A stretch of DNA of 64,000 nucleotides from Chryseobacterium fluminis (GCF_026314945.1 NZ_CP111121.1:1178001-1242000), one strand, 5' to 3'. Counted from the first letter of the stretch, positions 55,424-63,087 are shown. Translations and numbers: made by a program. Notes: a model not told the origin generated them from the letters alone.

Positions 55424-56178
55424 GCATATCAGAAATCGCTATAAAAAGACCTTTACTTATTGTGGTAATTTTCACCATACTTATCTTATTTGGTGCCCAG
55501 AGTTATCTTAATCTAAACTACAACCTCCTTCCCAAGATGGAAGTTAAAACAGTAAGCGTCAATGCACTTTATCCGGGCGCTTCAGCAGCAGAAGTTGAAA
55601 CCAACGTAACCAAAAAACTGGAAGATGCTCTATCATCTTTAGAGGGTCTTGACATTATCAGTGCCACATCACAGGAAGGAGCTTCGCAGATCAGTATCAG
55701 CTTAACAAGTAATGCAGATCTTGATAAAGCGGAAAGAGATGTTCAGCGCAAGGTTCAGCAGGCTATGAACACTCTTCCTGAGAACATTGAAGCACCTATT
55801 GTAAGCAAGGTCAATCTGGAAGAAATACCCGTCATCAACGCAGCTGTAACAGGTTCTATGTCTTCAAAAGAACTTTATAATTTGATTGATACCGATATCC
55901 TTCCTATCCTTCAAAATACGGAAGGCGTTGGACAGGTCAACATCATTGGAGGCGATGAGCGACAAATTCAGGTCAATATCGATCCTGAAAAACTTCGTTC
56001 GTATAATCTTGACATTACACAGGTAGCATTAGCCATCAACAATGCAAACAGATCATATCCTGCGGGAAATATCGAAACGGTTCAGCAGCAATTTGCTATT
56101 AAATTTGATGCGAATGTAACGTCTATTGAACAGATAAGAAATCTCATCGTTTCAAAAAAGGAAGATGGCGGAACAGTA
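55420..56178 (+). pseudogene. RND efflux pump permease, truncated at a chimeric junction
   Basis: The first 253 codons are a normal HAE1/AcrB-type pump: IAIKRPLLIVVIFTILILFG (first helix), NLLPKMEVKTVSVNALYPGA and periplasmic porter sequence up to LIVSKKEDGGTV. At 56172-56178 the sequence changes into the complement of a MocR-type gene. The plus-strand frame runs on as meaningless antisense to 56499. RND pumps need about 1020-1050 residues and twelve helices; only one helix remains, so this gene cannot work. Confidence 0.9.
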
Positions 56179-56699
56179 TCATCTTCAGACAATCTTCCCT
56201 CCATCACCAAAGACCATTTGGCTATGTTTCTTCTCAGGTTAATACTGCCCTGTGCCGGTTCAAATGCAGTACCGCTACCATCGAGACTTTTCATTATTTT
56301 AACCACTCCTTTGTTCAGTTTGGCTATGGGCAAAAGGCTTTCATCAGGAATACCTAAAGAAAACTGTTGTATGTTTTTATCTCTTAAAGAATCAAAAACT
56401 TTAAGCGTCAGATCTTCGGGAGTACTTTTGCGTTCGGATATTGCCGGATTACTAATAGCAGGAAGTGCAAGCTTCCTCCGGGAAGTCTTGCTGACATAGT
56501 AGCCTGATTTTGGGCGAGACTCTATAAGGGATTTGCTCTCCAATTCTGAAAAAGCCTGCTTTACAGTATTTAAACTAACATTGTACATCGTCTGTACTGT
56601 GCGTATTGAAGGTAATTTATCTCCAATTCTTAATGTTTCGGATATAATTTGTTCTTCTAAAACCCTTGCAATTTTCAGATAGAGAATTTCCCTTACCAT
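56172..56699 (-). pseudogene. MocR/GntR-type regulator, 3' part lost
   Basis: Starts at 56699. The N-terminal GntR winged helix (about 1-75) reads GDKLPSIRTVQTMYNVSLNTVKQAF and SKSLIESRPKSGYYV. The beginning of the aminotransferase-like domain has FSLGIPDESLLPIAKLNK and GSINLRRNIAKWSL up to LSEDDTV at residue 176. There it meets the RND gene, and the frame continues into antisense RND sequence to 56082. MocR proteins are about 470 aa, so the PLP-binding domain with its lysine is gone. Confidence 0.88.
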
Positions 56700-56950
56700 T
56701 TTATATATTTTGTCTTCTGTAATCTTATCAATACAAAAGTAGATCTAATTAAGGTGTAGAGAAAATAAATATAAATTCAGTTTTCTGGAGGCAGAAGGCA
56801 AATATCTCCAACTGGCCCACGCATATTACTTTGAATATAGAAACACTTGTGTAATGTGAGCAACTAGAAAAGGTTAAATATATTAGTTAAATAATTAATA
56901 TAACCAATATATTTAAATAATTAATTAGTAAGTTACCATTATAAAATACC

Positions 56951-57024
56951 CCAAACATTCAGCAAAATGCTTAATATTTATCAGTTTTATGAAATAATAA
57001 CGTTCTACACCAAACATTCAGCAA
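56951..57024. repeat. Direct repeat CCAAACATTCAGCAA, 59 bp apart
   Basis: CCAAACATTCAGCAA occurs at 56951-56965 and again at 57010-57024, each followed by a TGC three to four bases later. Immediately next to the 17-base motif copy at 57036. Could be part of the same recombination-like unit. Confidence 0.6.
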
Positions 57025-57035
57025 TTTGCATTCTA

Positions 57036-57052
57036 ATCGTTTTTTGAGACTT
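57036..57052 (-). repeat. Intergenic motif, copy 5
   Basis: ATCGTTTTTTGAGACTT on the plus strand, 34 bases beyond the stop of the YhcG nuclease gene. On the minus strand AAGTTATTAGAAAAC precedes it. Confidence 0.65.
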
Positions 57053-57085
57053 TATGAGGTGTTTTCTAATAACTTTACAATCAAC

Positions 57086-58099
57086 TTAGGATTCATTTTG
57101 TTTATCCTCAAAACTTTCTAACTCTTTATTTAATTCTTCTAATAATTGTTTTTCTGTTGGTAAGTACAGCTGATATTGACTTGCAATAATTTGTTTTTCG
57201 CCTTCTGGTAATGTAAATTTTACAACTGCATCATTCTTGTCTGCACATAACAAAATTCCGATAGTCGGATTTTCGTGCGGTAATTTCTCTTTACGGTCAT
57301 AATAATTGACGTACATCTGCAACTGGCCAATATCCTGATGTGTAAGCTTATGTGTTTTGATTTCGATTATAACAAAACATTGTAATAATCTGTTATAAAA
57401 AACCAGATCTACAAAGAATTCATCCCCTTCAAGATGTATTCTTTTTTGTCTTGCTACGAATGAAAAACCATTCCCTAATTCTAACAAAAAATCTTGTAAA
57501 TGTGTAATAATAGCATTTTCCAAATCTTTTTCATAATAGGAATTCTCTTTCTTTAATCCTAGAAATTCCAAGATCATGGGATCCTTGATGATTTCTTTTG
57601 CGTCAGATGGCAGCTTTTCATTTCTTGCTACTGCTAATACACCTTCTTTATTATTGCTTATTAAAAGTCGTTCGTATAAACTACTATAAATTTGTCTTTC
57701 CAATTGACGGACTGTCCAATTATTCTTTACTGTTTCTGCAATGTAGAAATCTATTTTATCCGGATTGTCAAGCCTTATAAGAATTTTGTATTGGCTCCAG
57801 CTCAATTGCGAATACACTGTATTCGCAATTGGAAATACGCGGTAAAACTGACGGAAAATTTCAATTTGTCTTTTAGAAAAACCAGTACCATATTCCGGTT
57901 CTAACTCTTCAGAAATATATTTGGTAAGAAACTTACCATAATCTGCACGGTCTTTCCCCTCTTGCTCCTCCTCAAAAATACGCTTACCAATACGCCAATA
58001 CATCATAGTGCGATGATGATCAATAGTGCGGATAGCATTATTCTTTGACTCTACTATGATGCTTTTTATATCGTTTATTATCACTCTGCTTATAGACAT
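57086..58099 (-). CDS. YhcG-type PD-(D/E)XK nuclease domain protein
   Basis: 337 aa. The N-terminal DUF1016 part (about 1-165) has YWRIGKRIFEEEQEGKDRADYG and FSKRQIEIFRQFYRVFP. The C-terminal PD-(D/E)XK nuclease (about 180-330) has Asp in GDEFFVDLVFYNR and the E-x-K pair in CFVIIEIKTHKLTHQDIGQL. All catalytic positions are kept. Family members are often found in defence islands and restriction-like loci, and some act on DNA; the exact role is unsettled. It is framed by motif copies at 57036 and 59562, with an IS3 element inserted between the start and the outer motif. Confidence 0.9.
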   Translation of the reverse strand: MSISRVIINDIKSIIVESKNNAIRTIDHHRTMMYWRIGKRIFEEEQEGKDRADYGKFLTKYISEELEPEYGTGFSKRQIEIFRQFYRVFPIANTVYSQLSWSQYKILIRLDNPDKIDFYIAETVKNNWTVRQLERQIYSSLYERLLISNNKEGVLAVARNEKLPSDAKEIIKDPMILEFLGLKKENSYYEKDLENAIITHLQDFLLELGNGFSFVARQKRIHLEGDEFFVDLVFYNRLLQCFVIIEIKTHKLTHQDIGQLQMYVNYYDRKEKLPHENPTIGILLCADKNDAVVKFTLPEGEKQIIASQYQLYLPTEKQLLEELNKELESFEDKQNES

Positions 58100-58184
58100 T
58101 ATTTGGTAATAGCTTTAATTTCAAGAATTGATAAAATTAGAAAAAGAAAAATAATTCCTATTATAATGTGTAATCTCACCCATC

Positions 58185-59117
58185 TTAAGTACACTTAAAA
58201 GTAGAGCTTTTAGTTAATAATTTATTGTTGTCGTTGTTAAAATTTTGTTGGAATGTGGGAAACTCGTTGGCCTTAGTTTGGGTTAGTTTTCCATATTTCA
58301 ATAAAAAATCCCTCGGCGTGAGGTATTGCAATGATTTGTGAGGCCGCTCATTATTATACATCCACATCCAAATTTCCGAATAATGTCTCATCTGACTGAT
58401 GTTCTCAAATAAATAAACATCTAAGAATTCTGTCCGAAAAGTTCTGTTGAATCTTTCTACCAAAGAGTTTTGCGTTGGTTTTCCAGGCTGAATATAATGA
58501 AGCGCGACTTCATTTTTATTGCACCAGTCTTTTAGTTTTTCAGCAATAAACTCTGGACCATTGTCAACTCTTATCTTTTCAGGTTTCCCACGCCAGTCGA
58601 TTAGTTGTTCCAGCTCAGAAACAACTCTTGCTGATGGTAAACTGGTGTCGATGGTAATATTCAAAATTTCTCTGTTAAAATCATCAATGATATTAAGGCT
58701 TCTAACGCTTTTACCATTCTCCAGAGTATCGTGCATAAAATCCATACTCCACGTTACGTTAGGATAAACAGGACGAAGCAAAGGCTCTTTCACCCTTGCC
58801 GGAAGCCGTTTCTTTCGTTTACTTCTTAGATTCAGTTTCATCGATTTGTAAATCCTGTAAACCCGTTTGTGATTCCACCCGAAACCCAAATTTCTCAAAC
58901 GGTGGTGCATTGTCCAAAATCCCCAGGTCTGATGCTGTTCTGCGAGCAAAATCAACTCCTCCCGAATCTTATCATCCTCATTATTTTTCTTTCTTTTATA
59001 ATAAAATACCGAACTGTTTATGATAAAAAGTCTACACGCATTCCGAATGCTTATTCCGTGTTCCGATCCGGAATAAACGACCAGTTCCCGCTTCTCGGAA
59101 GGTGTTAAAGCTTTTTT
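58185..59117 (-). CDS. IS3-family transposase OrfB
   Basis: The rve DDE integrase has D in VTWSMDFMHDTLENG, D in KIRVDNGPEFIAEKL and E in NSLVERFNRTF. HTH_21 precedes it (MHHRLRNLGFGWNHKRVYRIY). The frame is open upstream without its own good start, through KALTPSEKRELVVYSGSEHG, back to the slippery heptamer CTTTTTT (59111-59117; AAAAAAG on the coding strand). The enzyme is therefore made as an OrfAB fusion by -1 frameshifting. Confidence 0.92.
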   Translation of the reverse strand, partial: KKALTPSEKRELVVYSGSEHGISIRNACRLFIINSSVFYYKRKKNNEDDKIREELILLAEQHQTWGFWTMHHRLRNLGFGWNHKRVYRIYKSMKLNLRSKRKKRLPARVKEPLLRPVYPNVTWSMDFMHDTLENGKSVRSLNIIDDFNREILNITIDTSLPSARVVSELEQLIDWRGKPEKIRVDNGPEFIAEKLKDWCNKNEVALHYIQPGKPTQNSLVERFNRTFRTEFLDVYLFENISQMRHYSEIWMWMYNNERPHKSLQYLTPRDFLLKYGKLTQTKANEFPTFQQNFNNDNNKLLTKSSTFKCT

Positions 59118-59371
59118 GCAATCACATCTTTCATTACCACGTTTTCCAGCGTAAGTTCAGCCACGATCTTTTTATATTGTGAGAGTTCCTTTTCCAATTC
59201 CTTCATTTTAGAGAGTTGCTGCACATCCAAACCACCATATTTACTCTTCCATTTGTAAAATGTCGGCTGGCTGATCCCGTGTTCACGGCAAATCTCATTC
59301 ACGGTTCTTCCTTGATTTTGTTCAGCTAAAATCTTAATAATCTGAACTTCTGAAAATTTACTGTTTTTCAT
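59105..59371 (-). CDS. IS3-family transposase OrfA
   Basis: 88 aa HTH protein (SEVQIIKILAEQNQGRTVNE, then EICREHGISQPTFYKWKSKYGG) ending in a leucine-rich helix (LEKELSQYKKIVAELTLENVVM). Stops at 59105, just after the slippery A6G where ribosomes can enter the OrfB frame. Confidence 0.92.
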   Translation of the reverse strand: MKNSKFSEVQIIKILAEQNQGRTVNEICREHGISQPTFYKWKSKYGGLDVQQLSKMKELEKELSQYKKIVAELTLENVVMKDVIAKKL

Positions 59372-59561
59372 AGTATTCCAAATTTAAAAACTATATTTTT
59401 AAATGATACTGTTTTTGGGGAAGATTACAAATGTACATAAAGATTGGCTCTTTGTAAAGACATTTAAGTTTTGTAGAATATTTATCGTTCAAATTTAAAT
59501 ATAGATTTCTATTTAATATAAATAACCCAGTATATTTCATCTTTTTAAACTCTCCTGTTAG

Positions 59562-59578
59562 ATCGTTTTTTGAGATTT
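59562..59578 (-). repeat. Intergenic motif, copy 6
   Basis: ATCGTTTTTTGAGATTT on the plus strand, exact consensus, framed as TGTTAG-motif-AACA so that TGTTA and TAACA form a short inverted repeat around it. Confidence 0.7.
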
Positions 59579-59860
59579 AACAAATAAGGATATTAATTTT
59601 GCTTCAGTTACTAATATTTTCGGATAAAAATAACTTAGTAAAAATATAATAAGATTGTCAATAATGATTGTTGCAAAAATTAGACTCACGCATTACCTAA
59701 AGATTTATAAAATCTTTAGAAAAAATACTGTACATTTTATAAGTTACAAGCTTTATTAACCATATTGGTATGAAGAATACCTCTAATTTCACTTCTTTTT
59801 AACTAGCTTCAGCCGTAATCTTTTCTTGAGTTAACATTGATAGCATTTTATTTCCCAATT

Positions 59861-59900
59861 TCCGACATTTAAACACAAGTATCCGACATTTGAACACGAC
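59861..59900 (+). promoter_or_regulatory. 21-bp-phased direct repeat, candidate AraC operator
   Basis: TCCGACATTTAAACACAAG (59861-59879) and TCCGACATTTGAACACGAC (59882-59900), 16 of 19 identical, at a 21-bp step, 42 bases before the SDR start. In the gene's orientation the half-site resembles that at 21324 (TCTGCCATTAGCCTACAAA). Confidence 0.75.
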
Positions 59901-59942
59901 TACTCACTATAAATTTACCAGTTTTGTGGTAAAGAAAAAGAA

Positions 59943-60752
59943 ATGCAAGTATCATTAATTACGGGAGCAACTAGTGGAATAGGCGAAGCCCTTGCACGAA
60001 AGTTGGCTAAGAGAAAACGCAATTTACTACTAGTGGCCAGAAATGAACAGAAACTAAAAGAATGTTGTAGTGAATTGGCAATTATGTACGGGATCGAGGC
60101 ACATTACATTGTAGTGGATCTTAGTAAACCTGAAGCTGCAAATTTCGTATTTGAAGAAAGTAAAAGGAAAAAACTATCAGTTGATCTGCTTATAAACAAT
60201 GCAGGGATTGGTTCGAGCGGGGAATTTACACAAATGGAACTCCAGTCAGAACTTAAGCTTATCCAACTCAATATCGCATCTTTGGTATCTCTTTCACATC
60301 TTTTCCTGACAGAAATGAAAAATAGAAAGAGTGGTTCATTAATCAACATTGCTTCGATGACGGCATTTACCCCATTTCCATATATGGCTACCTATGCCGC
60401 CAGCAAGGTTTTTGTCAAGTCGTTTACGCAGGCAATTACTGAGGAATACAGGTCCTACGGAATTCAAGTGGTTTTGGCATGTCCGGGAGTGACGCGTACT
60501 AATTTCAATCATGCAGCGGGGTTGGACAATGAGAAAGCTAAGGCGTTAAGTTCTGAATACACAGAAAACACAACCCAAACCGCCGAAGAAGTAGCTATTG
60601 AAATTCTGAATGCATTTGACAGGAAAAAAACGTTTGTTGTTGCAGGTAGCAGAAACCGTTTTTTGAGAAAAATATTTTCGATAATACCTACTGCAACCTT
60701 CGTAAAATTTTTGGCAAACTCCTACCGCAAAAAAACAAATCAGAATTTGTAA
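59943..60752 (+). CDS. SDR family oxidoreductase
   Basis: 269 aa. TGATSGIGEALARKL near residue 7-21 is the cofactor motif, INNAGIGSSGEF follows at about 83, the catalytic Ser is in INIASMTAFTPFP, and the Tyr-xxx-Lys in ATYAASKVFVKSF. A C-terminal basic tail (FLANSYRKKTNQ) suggests membrane association, as in the DltE/Sco1803-like group. The AraC gene begins two bases after the stop, one operon. Confidence 0.93.
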   Translation: MQVSLITGATSGIGEALARKLAKRKRNLLLVARNEQKLKECCSELAIMYGIEAHYIVVDLSKPEAANFVFEESKRKKLSVDLLINNAGIGSSGEFTQMELQSELKLIQLNIASLVSLSHLFLTEMKNRKSGSLINIASMTAFTPFPYMATYAASKVFVKSFTQAITEEYRSYGIQVVLACPGVTRTNFNHAAGLDNEKAKALSSEYTENTTQTAEEVAIEILNAFDRKKTFVVAGSRNRFLRKIFSIIPTATFVKFLANSYRKKTNQNL

Positions 60753-60754
60753 AT

Positions 60755-61664
60755 TTGAACATGGATAATATCGAAAACGTTCATATTGAAACCATTGGGC
60801 AGCTGCATAAGCTTTTAGGTATATCCAAACCTAAGCATCCGCTTTTCAGTATCATTCGTTTCGAGGATTTCCCGGTAATTAAAATTGAACGAAGAACGAG
60901 GATGATCACCGATTTCTATCAGATCACGCTAAAAAAAGAACACCCTTGCAGAATACAATATGGGCAAAATATGTTTGATTTTGATGAAGGCATCATTTCC
61001 TGCTTTTCCCCGAAACAAGTAATTTTCCTGGACCAGAACTTTGAATTTGCCACTTCCGGATGGCACCTTTCGGTGCATCCAGACTTTTTCCGTTTACATT
61101 CTGTAGGGCAAAAAATAAAGGAATATGGCTTTTTCGACTATGCTGTAAGCGAAGCACTAATAATGTCTGAAGGAGAGCAGGATAATATGGAAGCTATTCT
61201 TAAGCAGATAGAAAAGGAAGCAAGCCTGCCGATTGATAAATTCAGCCATGACGTCATTATTTCGAATATTGACCTATTCCTGATTCATTGCAACCGTTAC
61301 TACAACAGACAGTTTTTGACAAGAAAAATCTTACAGCGAACTTTTAATTAGATTTGAACATGTGTTGAATATCAGTTTTTCGGAGAGGCATAAAGGTGTC
61401 CCAACGGTCAGTTCTCTGGCGTCCAAACTCAATCTTTCTCCAAAGTATCTCAGCGATTGTTTAAAACAGCTGACCGGACAGACCGTACAACAACATATAC
61501 ACGATAAGTTAATCGAAAAAGCCAAAGAAAAACTATCGACCACGGATCAGAGTGTCAGCGAGATTGCCTATGAATTAGGTTTTGAGTTCTCCCAATCGTT
61601 CAGTAAACTATTCAAAACAAAAACCAGCCTATCTCCAAAAGAATTTAGGCAGTCTTTTAATTAA
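60755..61664 (+). pseudogene. AraC family regulator, SDR-linked type, frameshifted
   Basis: Third paralogue of the AraC proteins at 19.5 and 23.9 kb. The N-terminal sensor (IQYGQNMFDFDEGIISCFSP, LSVHPDFFRLHSVGQKIKEY) ends at a stop at 61349-61351. The frame resumes from LLIRFEHVLNISFSERHKGV, then GVPTVSSLASKLNLSPKYLS and a complete HTH pair ending GFEFSQSFSKLFKTKTSLSPKEFRQSFN. The shift near 61343 separates sensor from DNA-binding part; a TTG at 61362 could start a stand-alone HTH protein. Starts two bases after the SDR stop. Confidence 0.85.
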
Positions 61665-61714
61665 CAAATAACACTGTGTATTTATAATTGAGATAGAATG
61701 TCAGTATTTATTGA

Positions 61715-61897
61715 TTTTCAGACGTGCATGCAGAGATCTCCTTCAACTTTCCGGATCTGATCAGCTTGATGGGCTGCCAGGTCTTATCTTACTTCAGGAA
61801 CTCACGTACTGGCGAGAATTTCAGGCGTGGACATCGCCTGGATATCTTTGGAGAAACCTTCCGGATGGATCAGCATCTTATTTTGAATAGATATTAA
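61715..61897 (+). pseudogene. Unidentified coding-like fragment
   Basis: 60 codons without a start: HAEISFNFPDLISLMGCQVL, then RTGENFRRGHRLDIFGETFR and a stop at 61895-61897. Composition is protein-like and richer in GC than the flanks, as for a 3' remnant of an imported gene. Not recognised. Confidence 0.3.
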
Positions 61898-61904
61898 TTT
61901 TTGG

Positions 61905-61920
61905 ATCGTTTTTTAAGACT
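61905..61920 (-). repeat. Intergenic motif, copy 7
   Basis: ATCGTTTTTTAAGACT on the plus strand, 11 bases beyond the stop of the 48-aa gene. Confidence 0.6.
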
Positions 61921-61930
61921 ATATTTCTAA

Positions 61931-62077
61931 CTACAAACTGAAGCTAAAGTTCCAGTTGATATTTCTATTCATACCCCAGGTTCCTGCATCTATCCCTTTT
62001 TCATACTTGACAAAAATAAGTAAGAATAAAACTATTATCGTTATTATTACTAAAATATAAAACCTCCTTTTCTTCAT
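61931..62077 (-). CDS. 48-aa single-span membrane protein
   Basis: Starts MKKRRFYILVIITIIVLFLL, a positively charged N-terminus and one membrane helix to about residue 24. A short outside tail containing KYEKGIDAGTWGMN ends at TAG (61931-61933). The ATG lies inside motif copy 8 (AAATCTCACAAAACGATG on the coding strand), and copy 7 follows the stop, so the gene fills one motif-to-motif interval of about 170 bases. Not recognised; may be a small toxin- or immunity-like peptide, by position only. Confidence 0.5.
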   Translation of the reverse strand: MKKRRFYILVIITIIVLFLLIFVKYEKGIDAGTWGMNRNINWNFSFSL

Positions 62078-62092
62078 CGTTTTGTGAGATTT
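62076..62092 (-). repeat. Intergenic motif, copy 8
   Basis: ATCGTTTTGTGAGATTT on the plus strand, one mismatch from consensus, overlapping the start codon of the 48-aa gene. Confidence 0.65.
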
Positions 62093-62249
62093 AATAGCAA
62101 TAGCAAAGTCCTTTGGCTTTGCGGGAGTTGCGGAAATTGAAACTGAGTTCGCTCGGCTAGATTAAACGAAGTTATGGAAAAGCACGTTCTGACAAGCACT
62201 ACAACAGCAATTTTGCAAAAGCACTGTTAGGCAGTTTTAGGGATTTTCC

Positions 62250-63050
62250 TCATTTATTAAAATCTTCAAATTTAATATTGAAATGGTAACTCATATCGTA
62301 TTGGTCTTTTAAAATTTTTGCAATATGAGCCTTTCCAATATCCGTAATACTTTCCCAATCATTTATGGCATCAAATTTTTTTAAGGTTTCTATATCTGAT
62401 GTCTCTAACAATACTTTTCTTTTTTCGAAACTATCATTCATATAAACATTAAAATTAGCTCCATTAAGCAATCGTAAATCTATATTCTCGCTACTGAAGA
62501 TTTTTGCAAAAATTTCTGAAATATTATCAATCTTAAGTGATTCTATTATTTCATTTTTTAAAAATCCAAGCTTATGTTGGCGACTATATTCCAAAGTCTG
62601 TTTTGAAATTCTTGCGGCTAAATCACCATTAAACGGATTGATAGTTTTGTCAAAACAATTAACTATAGCTTTCATCGTAGCTTCTTCAAAGTGTTCTGGT
62701 CGAGTGTCCAAAAAATGAATTCCAATATTTGTTATTTCAAATTTCAGAAAAGTTGTTTTTCCTTTTATTCCTGAAACATAATTTGTAAAAAATGTTAACG
62801 TTTCATCTACAATTGACCTGTGTCCAAAGTTGTAAGGAATTTGATTTTCACTTATGTTCCATAAAACCTCAGATCCATAATCAATATCGGTTTTCTGCAT
62901 AATTAATTCTATATGCGCATATCTATCGCTTCCGGTAAATTTTGCAACTAAACCTTTTCCTTCTATTGGCAATAAGTTCCATCCTAAAATTTTTTGATTT
63001 ATAGGGAATAAACTGGTGGATTGATAATTTCTTTTGAGATAGGTTTTCAT
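62250..63050 (-). CDS. 266-aa protein of unknown function, faint EF-G domain IV resemblance
   Basis: Soluble protein without signal or membrane segment. Residues about 45-135 (YAHIELIMQKTDIDYGSEVL, IPYNFGHRSIVDETL, then FLKFEITNIGIHFLDTRPEH) have the order of features of translation factor EF-G/TetM domain IV, including I-P-x-x-F and the I-x-x-x-x-H-x-x-D strand, but the match is weak. The C-terminal half (IVNCFDKTINPFNGDLAARI, IGKAHIAKILKDQYDMSYHF) is unassigned. The ATG at 63050 is nine bases after motif copy 9. Likely a cassette gene. Confidence 0.7.
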   Translation of the reverse strand: MKTYLKRNYQSTSLFPINQKILGWNLLPIEGKGLVAKFTGSDRYAHIELIMQKTDIDYGSEVLWNISENQIPYNFGHRSIVDETLTFFTNYVSGIKGKTTFLKFEITNIGIHFLDTRPEHFEEATMKAIVNCFDKTINPFNGDLAARISKQTLEYSRQHKLGFLKNEIIESLKIDNISEIFAKIFSSENIDLRLLNGANFNVYMNDSFEKRKVLLETSDIETLKKFDAINDWESITDIGKAHIAKILKDQYDMSYHFNIKFEDFNK

Positions 63051-63059
63051 TTATAGCCG

Positions 63060-63076
63060 ATCGTTTTTTAAGATTT
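63060..63076 (-). repeat. Intergenic motif, copy 9
   Basis: ATCGTTTTTTAAGATTT on the plus strand, one mismatch from consensus, between the genes at 62250-63050 and 63088-63342. Confidence 0.65.
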
Positions 63077-63087
63077 TTTTTAAATAT

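Larger units (their letters stand above)
56700..57085. other. Intergenic region with repeats
   Basis: 386 AT-rich bases. They hold the direct repeat CCAAACATTCAGCAA (56951-57024) and motif copy 5 (57036), no gene. Confidence 0.6.
58169..59429 (-). mobile_element. Intact IS3-family element with 4-bp target duplication
   Basis: 1261 bp. Terminal inverted repeats begin TGTAATCT on both ends (58169-58176; complement 59422-59429) and stay similar for about 30 bases. The four bases AATG flank both sides (58165-58168 and 59430-59433), a target-site duplication. It carries orfA, a slippery A6G and orfB. It has inserted upstream of the YhcG gene, separating it from motif copy 6. A different IS3 branch from the element at 37187. 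Confidence 0.94.
59430..59942. other. Intergenic region with motif copy and AraC repeat
   Basis: 513 AT-rich bases between the IS and the SDR gene. They hold motif copy 6 and the 21-bp-phased repeat; no gene seen. Confidence 0.6.

Noticed and set aside
56082..56499. RND-MocR junction read as two longer fused proteins
   Set aside because: The extra residues in each frame are the antisense of the other gene (for example SSSDNLPSITKDHLAMFLLR) and not real domains.
45375..63076. A classical mobile integron
   Set aside because: No integrase gene in the window, and the nine motif regions do not all contain paired RYYYAAC/GTTRRRY cores; kept only as an analogy.
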